Below, in pieces: positions 9,781 to 19,709 of a stretch of DNA of 64,000 nucleotides. The stretch covers positions 10,064,550 through 10,128,549 of the forward strand of contig OZ024821.1 of the NCBI GenBank assembly GCA_964016985.1. The letters are read 5' to 3'. This DNA comes from Anodontia alba (taxonomy: Eukaryota > Mollusca > Bivalvia > Lucinida > Lucinidae). The notes beneath the pieces are model-generated. The model worked only from the letters and a program-made list of their open reading frames with translations. It ran no database searches and was not told the DNA's origin. The position numbers and the translations under genes are program-made. Within the stretch, counting starts at the first letter, position 1. Every line of letters begins with the position of its first letter.

Positions 9781-10112
9781 CAGTCGACTCTCGTTATCTC
9801 GAATTCCAAGGGACACTCTGAAATACTTCGAGATATCCGTACTTCGACAGATCAGATTTGCAGAATTGAGGAAAAACTAATTCGATTAACCACATTTAAC
9901 AAATATATGTGTAATTGGAGACTTGAAGCTAGAGATATATATTGAAAATATTGTGGAAAAGAGGAGAAATTGCTCCTTAGGAGCAATTTCTCCTCTTTTC
10001 CACAATATTTTTTTACATGTTGTTAGATTTTCATGTTTAGGCAGGGACCAGAATTATACCGAGATAAGCGGTTATTCGAGATAAGCGAGGTCGAGGTAAC
10101 GAGAGTCAACTG
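9781..10112 (+). mobile_element. Pogo-like element, 332 bp
   Basis: It starts CAGTCGACTCTCGTTATCTC and ends TAACGAGAGTCAACTG, flanked by TA on both sides. The centre at about 9953-10012 is a near-perfect hairpin with TGTGGAAAAGAGGAGAAATT and complement. A second copy of the same length lies in reverse orientation at 12298-12629. No protein is encoded. Confidence 0.93.
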
Positions 10113-10115
10113 TAC

Positions 10116-10500
10116 GTGGGTCACTGTTCCGGAGAATACCAGGCGAAAATGTGTCTTCGGGTCATGTGCGGACTGCGAAGACCCAGATCATCCGGTCTCC
10201 ACCATCTGATCACAAAATCTTTCGATACTACAAAGGGTATGAATGGAAAGCCAAGACCCGGACGATACTTTGCGCATGCGCATGAAGATCTGATTCTACG
10301 CATGTTTCAATGTTTGAAGGCACTTTTTCGCTTCATTGTCCGATCACCGACAGAATATTTGGATGCTACAAACGTATGAATGGAGAGTAAAGGCCCGGTT
10401 GATACCTTGTAACTGCACAGGCTGATCTAAACCTGTGAATTTTGCGCATGTTCAAAGGCACTTTTTCGCATGACGCGGCCCATGTAATAGAGGTTCCTGT
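10116..10500. repeat. Family M repeat, doubled
   Basis: Two diverged units with AAAGGGTATGAATGGA / ACAAACGTATGAATGGAGAG and CGCATG-rich pieces follow one another. Each carries CGCATGTT(T)CAA and GGCACTTTTTCGC. Confidence 0.55.
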
Positions 10501-11040
10501 TTCATTCTTTGTTATTTTGAAGGGCCAAATACCAGAACATAGCCTACAAATGACATCGAGGAAAAGTAAACAAACTACGCCAGACAACACATATGTACCT
10601 AATCAAAAAACGCAAGGCAACCAGCACTCTTCTCCAAATAGGTATACAGAATGCCAGACAGGATTCACTTAACATAATAGTAAGATAACAAACAAGACAC
10701 AGCGTGAAATAAAGAAACCTCGCAGCGAGCAGTCACAAGGCCACATAAAGAATAAACAACACTAGACCCATCGCCTTAGGACTGTCAGTAGTAAAAATTA
10801 ACTTGCGTATTCGGGGTGGGGAAATTTACTGGTACGAACTTTGCATCCTGGCTTCAGATGTTGTTGAAATATAAAAAGACAGTTTGGCTCCGTAACTCAA
10901 GCAGTGAACGGTCTCAAGAAAAGAAACGAGTAAATCAAATTAAATAACTGGTTTGAAACAAGTTTGAGGACTCTTGGCAAACACCCCAGACACTGGCAGC
11001 CAGAGCCCCCGCCCTCCCCCACCCCCCGCCCCCTCCCCCT

Positions 11041-11042
11041 AC

Positions 11043-11070
<28 letters not shown>
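11041..11070. repeat. Poly(A) run after a C-rich stretch
   Basis: About 30 A follow a CCCCxCCCC-rich stretch at 11005-11040. There is no sign of an adjoining retroelement ORF. Confidence 0.8.
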
Positions 11071-11073
<3 letters not shown>

Positions 11074-11524
11074 AAAAGAAAAAGACTAGTTGAACCACGG
11101 AGGACCCAAACAAAGACATTACATTTGTTTTCAATCCTCTGTTGAAAGGTTTATGTCGTTACCGTCATAGAGTCCAATACCTGACTTACCTTTGTGCAGC
11201 TAAAGAGGAAAGCATAACCATCAACCATAACTGGGTTAATTAACGGGTAATATCCGCGGCGTCTTATCTCGGTCTACATTATTTGTTCAGGCCTGTCTGT
11301 TCAAATACGTAGTGAATATACGATACTTCTATGTGCTCTTCATATTAGAGGGAGGAAACTTGAATCTTATATAAATTTGCTTCTATTGTTCTTTCCCTCC
11401 CTTGAGTTATTTGTTGCCTGGTTATGCTCGATGCTCCAAGAAACGGTACTTGCACACGAAACAAGAACTTTGCTATTCGCATCTAATGTACCGTAGTAAC
11501 CCTAAGCAATGTGGCAGATAGGCC

Positions 11525-11805
11525 TGAGTTAACAGTGTAGACCCTGATCAGATGCCGCTATCGCGGCGTCTGATCATGGTCTGCACTGTTTACTACTCAC
11601 CCAATAGTTTTTAGACATGTCAAAACGTAGACAAGTTGAGTTGTTCAAATTTTAGGACAAGTATGACAAGGAGTTAACTCAGCAGGCACACAACATCAAA
11701 ATGACGTCGTATCAACGTCGATGCGACGTGATCACGTCACATCGACGTTGATACGACGTCATTTTAACGTTGTGTGCCTACTGGAAAGGTGTCCCAATAC
11801 TTACA
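11525..11805. repeat. Family D element interrupted by B3
   Basis: The hairpin CCTGATCAGATGCCGC...GCGGCGTCTGATCATGG at about 11535-11590 is followed by the family right part ending GACAAGGAGTTAA. After B3 (11678-11785) the element resumes with GGTGTCCCAATACTTA. Confidence 0.8.
11678..11785. mobile_element. Family B MITE B3 with AA duplication, nested in family D
   Basis: The ends are CTCAGCAGGCACACAACATC and GTTGTGTGCCTACTGGA. AA at 11676-11677 and 11786-11787 flank it. Removing B3 plus one AA restores GAGTTAAGGTGTC, which other family D copies have intact. Confidence 0.9.
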
Positions 11806-11934
11806 TGAATCTATTCCGAAAGGTAACCTGGATGCGTGGACTGCTCATGAACCTAACGGCTTCCCGTATATATAGGGGTGAACGCTTCTGTTGTATCAAT
11901 CATAACTGGTTGTTGAGCTTATATTAAAACATCT

Positions 11935-12172
11935 GGGCGCAGTTGTTCAAAGCATCGTTAGTTTGACGAACTCGTTAGTATTCAAAATATAAACTGTTCT
12001 AGTAAGTACAATATTCAATTCACAGGTATTTTTGCTGAAAAAATATGAGTAGCTTTTGCAAAAGCTACTCACATTTTTTCAGCATAAATATAACTATATT
12101 TTCCATATTTAATGATCAAAATTTTAATGATACGTTAACTAACGACATCGTTAGTTTTGAACAACTGGGCCC
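11935..12172. mobile_element. Family G element G2
   Basis: It starts GGGCGCAGTTGTTCAAAG and ends TTTGAACAACTGGGCCC. The central palindrome is GAGTAGCTTTTGC / GCAAAAGCTACTC, flanked by TTTTTGCTGAAAAAAT-type arms. Confidence 0.92.
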
Positions 12173-12270
12173 AGATTTCCGTATTTGCCCTAAATACTCG
12201 GACAACTTTAATCCTCGTACTTATCCTAAATTCCGAACAGTAATATGTTAGAAGATGTCTAGGAAGAACC

Positions 12271-12880
12271 CATCACATAAACACGCCTATTCAAATACAG
12301 TTGACTCTCGTTATCTCGAACTCGCTTATCTCGAATAACCGCTTATCTCGAGGTGAAAATCTGGTTCCTGCCGAAACATGAACATCTAGCAACAGGCAAA
12401 AAAATACTGTGGAAAAGAGGAAAAATTGCTTCTAATGAGCAATTTCTCCTCTTTTCCACAATATTTTTAATATATCTCTAACTTCAACAGTCCAATTACA
12501 TATATATTTGTTAAATGTGGTTGTTCGAATAATTAGTTCCTCAATTTTGCAAATCTTATTTGTCGAGGTACGGATATCTCGAAGTATCTAATAGAGTCCC
12601 TTGGAATTCGAGATAACAAGATTCGACTGTATGTAGAAAATTTCACCTCCAAAAACTGAAAATTTTCAGATAAAAACTCTGATATTTTTCATAGTTCTGC
12701 TCAAAACATAGATTGAGGGTACTCGTTAGAACCGCATCGGCGAGGCGGTTCTAACGAGTACCCACAATCTATGTTTTCGAGCAGAAATAAAAAATAATGA
12801 AAACCCTGTAAACCCCTAGTTTTACTATAAAAAAGTGGGGTTTAAGGGGGTCAAAATTATATAGGCATGTTTTCGTGATG
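12271..12880 (+). mobile_element. Family A element A3, interrupted by a pogo-like element
   Basis: It starts CATCACATAAACACGCC and ends ATAGGCATGTTTTCGTGATG. The left arm is split at CCTATTCAAATA by the 332-bp element at 12298-12629. The remaining parts match other family A copies, including the CGGCGAGGCG hairpin tip. Confidence 0.93.
12298..12629 (-). mobile_element. Pogo-like element, 332 bp, nested in A3
   Basis: It starts CAGTTGACTCTCGTTATCTC and ends GATAACAAGATTCGACTG, with TA on both sides. It has the same length as the copy at 9781-10112, the opposite orientation and the same TGTGGAAAAGAGG hairpin. Removing it with one TA restores TTCAAATA followed by a TGAAAATTTCACC-like arm of family A. 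Confidence 0.93.
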
Positions 12881-12970
12881 ACAGTTACAGAACATAGCCT
12901 GTCAATGAGAATAAAAGAAAGAATACTAAATAGACTATAACCGACAACACATACGTTACAAACCAACGCG

Positions 12971-13001
<31 letters not shown>

Positions 13002-13397
13002 ACCAAGAAATATGTGGTCTGTGTACCGAGGCCATAAAACATTTGCTAAACGTTGACCAGTAGCGAGTCAGAATGTACAGGTGAACAGACACGGACCCCA
13101 AAAGACAAGATGCAATCAGTCGTCCTAAGAATTTAAGGATTGCGACAGTCATTCCATAGATTTATATTGCGGCACGTCTAAATGAAAATGAGAAGTTATT
13201 GTGCGAAGAAAGGCGCATACGGCGGTGTAATTAGATATCAACTTCGTATCCAGCGTTACGTAGAGTAGGATGTGACTTTGACAAGGAAACTGTCAAAGTT
13301 TTGGGTGTAAAGTGGGCTTCCTTTTAAGAACGTCTATTATAATATTGAAAACAAATGCCAACAATTATCTGCTATTTGTCGCTTATCTTCTTTTTAC

Positions 13398-14825
13398 ACG
13401 CCAGTTTTGAAAAAAAGACGGACGTAGTATGGCATGGAGCTGTCCGTCCGTCCGTCCGTCAACATTCTTGTACGCCTCTTAACTCAGTAACCGTTCAGGA
13501 TATCGTCATGAAATGTTATAGGAATTTGTATTATGTCAGGTCGACGTGTCGCGCACAAGAACGATTGTTCCCCCTTTCTTAGTTTCCAAGTTACGCCCCT
13601 TAGATTATTTTTTTCCAAATATTCTTGTACGCACCATGTAACCGTTAGGAATATCCTCATGCAACTTTATAAGAATATGTTTTAGGTCACAACGATGTGT
13701 CGCGCACAAGAATGATCGTTCCCCCTTTCTTATTTTCTAAGTTATGCCCATTTGATTATTTTTTCCAACCGTCCGTCCGTCAACATTCTTGTATGCTCCA
13801 AAACTCAGTAACCGTTCAGGATATATTCATGCAATTTTATAGGAATTTGTATTAGGTCAGAACAATGTGTCGCGCACATGAACGGTTGTTCCCCCTTTCT
13901 TAGTTTTCAAGTTATGCTCCTTTGATTTTTTTTCCAAACATTATTGTACGCGCCGTAACTCAATAACCGTAGGGATATCTTCGTGCAGCTTTACAGGAAC
14001 ATGTATTAAGTCACGACAATGTGTCGCGCACAAGAATGATTGTTCCCCCTTCCCAAGTTACGCCCCTTTGATTAGTTTTTCCAAACATTCTTGTACGCTT
14101 CATAATGCAGTAACCGTTCAGAATATCGCCATGCATTTTTATAGGAATGTGTATTAGGTCAGGACGATGTATCGCGCGCAAGAATGATTTTTCCCCCCTT
14201 TCTTAGTTTTCAAGTGATACCCCTTTGATTAATTTTTCCAGAATTCTTGTACGCGACATAACTCAGTAACCATTAGGGATACTTTATAAGACTATGTATT
14301 AAATCAGGACGATGTGTCGTGCACAAGAATGATGGTTCCTCATTTTCCAAGTTATGCCCTTCGATTATTTTTTCCAAGTATTCTTGTACGCTCCATAATT
14401 CAGTAACCGTTCAGAATATCGTCATGCAATTTTATAGGAACATGAATTGAGTCACGACAATATGTCGCGCACAAGAATGATCGTATCCCCTTTCTTAGTT
14501 TCCAAGTTATCAAGTTATGCCCCGTTGATTATTTATTCCAGAATTCTTGTACACGACATAACTTAGTAACCATTAGGGATATCTTCATGCAACTTTATAA
14601 GAATATGTATTAGGTCACGACAACTTGTTGCGCACAATAATGATTGTTCCCCCTTTCTTATTTTCCAAATTATGCCCCTTTGATTATTTATTTTTTCAAA
14701 CATTTTGTGTATGCCATAACGCGGTTACCGTAGGGATATCTTCATGCAACTTTATAGAAATGTGTATTAGGTCAGGTCGACGTGTTGCGTACAATAATGA
14801 TTGCTCCCCCTTTCTAGTTGCCGGT
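13398..14825 (+). repeat. Pearl-like element with about nine tandem units of about 155 bp
   Basis: After a CCAGTTTTGAAAAAAAGACG head and four TCCG units (13441-13460), a phrase like CATTCTTGTACGC recurs near 13464, 13618, 13779, 13939, 14087, 14241, 14378, 14540 and 14699. Each unit then has AACTCAGTAACCGT, GGATATCGTCATGCAA, TTTATAGGAAT, GTCGCGCACAAGAATGAT and CCCCCTTTCTTAGTTT. The last unit decays near CCGGTGGTTGG at about 14820. The units are too similar to be chance but individually diverged. No protein is encoded. Confidence 0.9.
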
Positions 14826-14829
14826 GGTT

Positions 14830-15147
14830 GGAGCTGTTAATTATTATTCCATAACTTCCCATATGCAAATTAATTGTTTCGGCTATTCTCATTCAATCCA
14901 TAATGCCATAACCCTTTGAAATATTTTAATGAATTTTGTAGGAATGTATATGATAATGGGGCAATATATAATGAGCAAGAAACACAACTGTGACTTACTA
15001 ATGTCCTGCATTATTTGCCACATAACTAAATTTTCGTTTCCTTCTCTAATTCCTCAACCATTTTAAACATTTTAACGAAACTTAATGGTGGCGTGTATAT
15101 TGCCAAGGGAATACATTAGTACCAAGAGTGGTAACTTTAGTCACTTA
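14830..15147. other. No feature seen
   Basis: AT-rich sequence with no ORF, palindrome or recognised repeat. Confidence 0.5.
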
Positions 15148-15162
15148 GTTTATAAATTGTTT

Positions 15163-15236
15163 CACTTGTTTGACTTCTGCATTTCTTAACATCTGTGCCA
15201 CTTCATCCTGGAAGCTCTTTTTGTATTTAATATGTT
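15163..15236. repeat. 74-bp direct repeat, left copy, flanking the LINE
   Basis: Identical to 18080-18153 except one base (C against T). It lies directly outside the 3' end of the LINE; the right copy lies directly outside, or just inside, its 5' end. A long target-site duplication is the simplest reading. Weak resemblance extends about 15 bp further left. Confidence 0.8.
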
Positions 15237-15912
15237 GATTGATTGATTCTTTATTTCCTCCTTACAGGAGAGCACATAGGAACAGATATAAACAAACATT
15301 TGCAATACACGACATTGGATTACATGGAAAACAACACATGTACAAAGAGGTGAAATATGAGTGGCATTATTACCAACACTGGCCCAGATAGAAAGGAAGA
15401 ATGACTGATCATTCTGCCTTTCTATCAGCATCTACACGATACATACATCATATAATGTATAATACCTGCATGAAAAGCATCAAATATCAGATTATTGTCC
15501 CCGATACAAGATAAGTTTGCATTACTGTTAAATGTTAAACTACACTTTGCCCTTCACAAGCAGTTTTGAGAATATGAACAAAACGGGCTATGAGGCAATA
15601 AAATTGTTCTTTACTGTCAACGTTTAAGACGTCCTGTACCAGAGCAAGATTGCCGAACAAGACAGACAAAAGTGTATTACTGTCAAAGCCTGCAAGTCTA
15701 ATATACAGTTCCACACCAAACTTCTAGCATATACTAATCCACATTTTCTGTCTATGATTTGCATTAACATGGCACCAAAGTAGGTAATGCGACACATAAT
15801 CAATTGTAAAACTTTCGCATGCCGAGCAAACCCTTTCAGGGAGCCTGTTAAACCAAAATGAGATTGATTTCACAACTGATCTGCAGGGTTTCGTTAAACT
15901 GGGATGTTTCCT

Positions 15913-15926
15913 ACAAAGTTCCCAGA
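15913..15926. repeat. 14-bp target-site duplication, left copy
   Basis: ACAAAGTTCCCAGA here and at 16218-16231 flanks the SINE-like insertion without mismatch. Confidence 0.9.
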
Positions 15927-16217
15927 CTGTCTGTGTTGGGGTTTAACGACACGTCAACCCTTGAGGGTCATTTTGTGTCGTCTCCCAGAGAAAGGGAGAA
16001 TAGAGATAGAAGAGAGAGTAGAGGAGATGAAAGAGATGGACAGGGAAGAAAGAGGAACAGGAATGAAAGTGAAGAAACAGAAGAAATAAAAACATTCCCC
16101 CCTCTACCCTTACCCACTACAAGGATAGCAGGCCTTGCCCAACTGTAAGCCAATATCAGTTGGACGCCCCAGTGATGTAAGATACACAGCACCTACGCAC
16201 CACCCGACCACCCCTAA
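15927..16217. mobile_element. SINE-like insertion, 291 bp, nested in the LINE
   Basis: It is bounded by the perfect 14-bp duplication. It begins CTGTCTGTGTTGGGGTTTAA and carries GGGTTTAACGACACGTC, a motif I associate with mollusc SINEs, then an A/G-rich stretch. Removing it and one duplication reconnects the LINE frame (PSMFWELC to RKHPSLTKP). No clear RNA polymerase III boxes were verified. Confidence 0.75.
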
Positions 16218-18079
16218 ACAAAGTTCCCAGAACATTGACGGTTTAACCACTGGCTGGATAGCTAAAAACAGTTCGAGTCCCTCGCTTAGAGCTTGGGAAA
16301 TTATATCACTATCTGAATGTGATTTTATTTTCATATTTACTAGCTTTTTCCAAGCATACTTGGACAAGAACACCCAGAGTTCATATAATCAGTGAGTATA
16401 TGTTCTAAGTCATAATCTTTGAGTAACTGGTATACATCTGGGATAAATCCGAATTCTATATTTTCATACAGATAATGTGACGATAATCTGTATAAGAAGA
16501 GTTTTTTTTGCAGCATAAGATGTGTCAAGCTTGCACAGTTGGCCAAAGAGCATCAGTTTACGTTTCACAATGACATAGTTTAAATTCATCATCCCTAAGG
16601 AGCTTAGGGCAACGCACGTTCTTGTATTTCGGTCCATATTCTGCATTGTTTTTACGCAAAGCCGATGTGATCTCTCAAGTAACATTATGTCATTTTTACT
16701 AAAATTACTCCATAGCTCACTGCCATACAACGCCCTTGGGAGTACAACTGACTCATAAATACGTTTCAGAGTTAACGCATGTAGACCCAGTTCACTAAAG
16801 CCACAGCTTACGAGACCAAAGAATAGCTTACGAATGCTCGATGCCGACTCGGTTACATTCTGTTTCAATTTCGCGTCCTTGTTAAAGACAATACCCAGAT
16901 TTTTATATTCAGTTCCTTCGTGCAGCACTTCATTTCCCAGATACCAACGGCGCCCTGAACGGTTGTATATAGATAAAAGTTCATTGAATACTATAACCAA
17001 ACTTTTAAGCACATTATAGTCGAGACGCCAGATCCTGAAATACTTAACGCATATATCTAGAAGCTTCTGTAGTCCATTCTTTGTTAACGATTGTACAAGC
17101 ATATCATCTGCAACACATGGACAAGTCAGATTTATTCAATTAATGATCAGTCCCAAGTTTGATGCACACAGCTGGTCGCGTAAATCGTCAATAAAGCATA
17201 GAAACATGAAAGGGGAGAAAACCCCACAGTGCCTTGTTCCCCGAAGATTCTGAAAACTCACTGATTTGAAACCACGGAACAAAACATAGCTACGAAGATC
17301 ACTGTGTAGACTAACTATAATATTCCACAAATAATGGTCCAAGCCCCTTTCATATAACTTCAGCAGCAGCTCATCGTGCCATACTTTATCGAACGCTTTT
17401 TGTGCGTCAAGGAAACATGTATACGATTTACTATTGTTTTCTTTTGCATAATAAATACTTTCTTGAAGAATGAATGAGGTCATATTACATCCCATATTTT
17501 TCTGAAAACCGCCTTGAATGGGATTCAAAGACCTATTGACGCTCAACACTATGCGCGTGTATAAGAGTCTTTCGAACAGCTTTAATATCGACGATGTAAG
17601 AGTTATAGCTCTGTAACTATTCGAATCGTCCTTGCGTTTCTTTCCTCCTTTATAAAGGGTAATAATAATTCCAATTTTCATTTCCTTTGGGATATGAGAC
17701 CTATTATAAGCAGCATTGCATTTAACAACAGCAAGATAGTCTTCCGAAACAATGGTCCACTATGAACGATATGCTTATTGTCAATTCTGCCTTCTCCACT
17801 AGCTTTGCCCCTACTCAGCTCTGCTATAGCAGTATTCAATTCCCCTTCGCTGATCGAAACCACACTATTGTCTTTTAGAACGTTCTGTTTAATAGCATTA
17901 ACTCGTTCTGTAAAATCATTAAAGTGATCGCTATCATAATAAGCATTTTCAGCGTCGCTGTACAACGAACTGAAGTAACTACCCCACTCGTTACATACCT
18001 CTTCTGAGTCCCTACATGTTTTATCCTGAAATATTATTTCAGAACCTACATTGACGGAGTTAATGTTTATAAAATGATG

Positions 18080-18153
18080 CACTTGTTTGACTTCTGCATT
18101 TCTTAACATCTGTGCCACTTCATCCTGGAAGCTTTTTTTGTATTTAATATGTT
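18080..18153. repeat. 74-bp direct repeat, right copy
   Basis: Matches 15163-15236 with one mismatch. The minus-strand reading frame stays open into it (MAQMLRNAEVKQ), so it could alternatively be LINE sequence. Confidence 0.8.
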
Positions 18154-18159
18154 AATTGT

Positions 18160-18520
18160 TTTAATATAGGTGCAGTCATTAATTACATAGTTGCTAGTCC
18201 TGTTTGTCTGCCTGTCCATCTTTTAGCCATACATATAGTGTACATTGGTTACAATTCCCTTAAAAATGTTGGCCCTATTGTCTTGGCAAACAGGCGTATA
18301 ATGTGCCGCTTGCGACGCTCTTGTTTTAAGATGCTTCTCGCATAATTACAGCCGGCATTAGCAGCTGGGAGATAATAAATTTTGATTGCTCAAGGCTAAA
18401 AAGGGTCTCACATTCTATATATGGAAATTGAAGTCTGACCCTACATATCCGTAACGTCAAATTTAGAAGAAAAAAATGGCGTCAGTAATTGAAGACCATT
18501 AGAAGGGAACCTAATGACTG
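18160..18520. other. No feature seen
   Basis: Unique-looking AT-rich sequence without ORF or palindrome. Confidence 0.5.
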
Positions 18521-18529
18521 TAAATAAAA

Positions 18530-19200
18530 TTTATATCTGGTTTGCCCCGTTTTGCCGCTGTCGCCGCCCTTATTCTTCTATGCATTCTATGAATTCTTTA
18601 ATGCATTGATCCGTCTCATTAGATGGTTGTTACATTCTTCTAACAATGCACTTATCAAATGGGCAAGAGATGTGGAAATATTTTGGATCCTCCGTAACAT
18701 TCCGTCCAATTCTTCCCTAAGATGCTCAATCGGGGACAAATCTAAACTATATAGTGGCCAGTTGAATATTAGGATACCGTTATGGTTAGCCAGAAGTTAT
18801 GACAAACTGCCTACGTGTATTATCATGCTGTAACATCAAATGTCATTGCTGCACAAAATGGACTGCAAAGGGGCAGAAGACTTCATCTATGTACCTTATA
18901 GCTGTTAAATTGCTGTTAAATTCGGTGCCCGCCACCACAGTCACCTGTGATTTTAATGTGAACCGCCCGCAAATCTATCCCTGTCGACAACCTAAGCTTC
19001 GGCGAAACGGTCCCACGACGCCAGTAAACGTTACGTCGATCATTGGCGAAAAAGAGTGAAACGAGACTCGTCCGTACAAAGAACCCGTCGTCTGATGCAA
19101 GGCATTGTGCACTACATTGTTGGACGACATCACACACTGAGTAGGGTACACATCGACCGAGACAGTAGTTTACCTGACTTTCATTTATTAAGGGCAATCT
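18530..19200 (-). pseudogene. Degenerate Tc1-like transposase
   Basis: Minus-strand translation, shifting frames, gives RTSLVSLFFANDRRNVYWRR (the Tc1 DESRF...R-VWRRRG region), HIKITGDCGGG (the GGI region), FNSNLTAIRYIDEVF, VQQ, LMLQHDNTRRQ (second catalytic Asp in QHDN) and a SWEELDGMLRRIQN block. That block corresponds to the HLWDELDRR helix after the third catalytic residue. The C-terminal end has GQTRY near 18535. Several stops and frameshifts are present. Tc1-type transposases cut and paste at TA sites; this one is dead. Terminal repeats were not found. Identification is by family pattern. Confidence 0.75.
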
Positions 19201-19268
19201 GTACCATAATATCCAAGAAGAAAGAAATTTTCACTTACTGTGACCCATCATACTGAGAGCTTGACCTT

Positions 19269-19703
19269 ATGATGTCATGGGACTTGGCTTCTTCAAATCT
19301 TAGTGACTTTAACTACCGTAATAAAGCCCTTACTGCCAAACTTCTTAGGCAGGGCTATCGTTATTTTAAACTTCGTAAGGCGTTTTCGAAATTTTATCGC
19401 AGACACAGTGCCTTGATGGAAAAATATAGCGTCAGTCTAAAAACACTTGTGCAACAAGATATATCTGAAGCAGAATTTTACGGTGACTTAGTGTACAGAT
19501 TTAGAAAAATGGTAGGAAAATCTAACTTTTCGGAGCAATTCAGAAAATTTATTAACCGTTATAAAAGAATTGGCTATAGCCTGGATATTATGCGACAGAC
19601 TGCATGTCTAGTTGTCAACCCAATCATTGTTGATGGCTATGCTTCACTCTTTAATTGCACGACGGCGGTTCGGGCCTCAGACTATATGACGGCCTCTTCG
19701 TAA
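19269..19703 (+). CDS. Unrecognised 144-aa basic ORF, probably repeat-derived
   Basis: An open frame runs from ATG at 19269 to a stop at 19703, with an in-frame stop just upstream at 19254. The protein is basic and Tyr/Arg-rich in its first half (LLRQGYRYFKLRKAFSKFYR). The second half has GDLVYRFRKMVGKSNFSEQF, RYKRIGYSLDIM and RQTACLVVNPIIVDGYASLF. No membrane span or zinc motif is visible. I cannot assign a family. Its place between a Tc1 remnant and repeat-rich DNA, and its abrupt start, suggest a fragment of a larger mobile-element ORF rather than a host gene. Confidence 0.4.
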   Translation: MMSWDLASSNLSDFNYRNKALTAKLLRQGYRYFKLRKAFSKFYRRHSALMEKYSVSLKTLVQQDISEAEFYGDLVYRFRKMVGKSNFSEQFRKFINRYKRIGYSLDIMRQTACLVVNPIIVDGYASLFNCTTAVRASDYMTASS

Positions 19704-19709
19704 AGCTTT

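Larger units (their letters stand above)
15237..18079 (-). mobile_element. 5'-truncated LINE retrotransposon, CR1/L2-like
   Basis: Read on the minus strand, this block carries part of a reverse-transcriptase ORF, a C-terminal Cys/His motif and a 3' UTR with AATAAA near the end. The tail is a short tandem repeat, seen on the plus strand as GATTGATTGATT at 15237-15248. A short-repeat tail instead of poly(A) is typical of CR1/L2-type LINEs. The endonuclease part is missing, as expected for 5' truncation. A SINE-like insertion sits at 15927-16217. Confidence 0.85.
15724..18079 (-). pseudogene. LINE ORF2 fragment: reverse transcriptase plus C-terminal Cys/His motif, broken
   Basis: Reverse transcriptase copies the element RNA at a nicked target. 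The frame begins near 18079 (HHFININS), has GSEIIFQDKTCRDSEEVCNE and runs to about 17680, where a frameshift joins MKIGIIITLYKGG. Then come SYRAITLTSSILKLFERLL, NPIQGGFQKN, FLDAQKAFDKVWHDELL (first catalytic Asp in FLDAQKAF) and LRGTRHCGVFSPFMFLCFID. A TGA stop after GLIIN interrupts the frame just before CVADDM, the ADD catalytic box, at about 17105. The thumb region follows to 16464, with a further frameshift near 16500. After the SINE is removed, the frame resumes at 15912 with KHPSLTKPC and ends ERVCSACESF...HYLLWCHVN, a CxxC-type motif. It cannot make an active protein. CR1, L2 or jockey-group assignment is inference. Confidence 0.88.

Noticed and set aside
12769..13152. 127-codon open frame (-)
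   Set aside because: It runs through an A-run (poly-Phe) and the right arm of family A3.
15858..16148. Plus-strand frame of 96 codons, charge-rich
   Set aside because: It spans the SINE-like insertion and the antisense of the LINE; composition comes from the A/G-rich SINE interior.
15163..18153. LTR retrotransposon flanked by 74-bp LTRs
   Set aside because: The interior is a LINE with a short-repeat 3' tail and no gag, protease or integrase; the repeats lack TG...CA ends.
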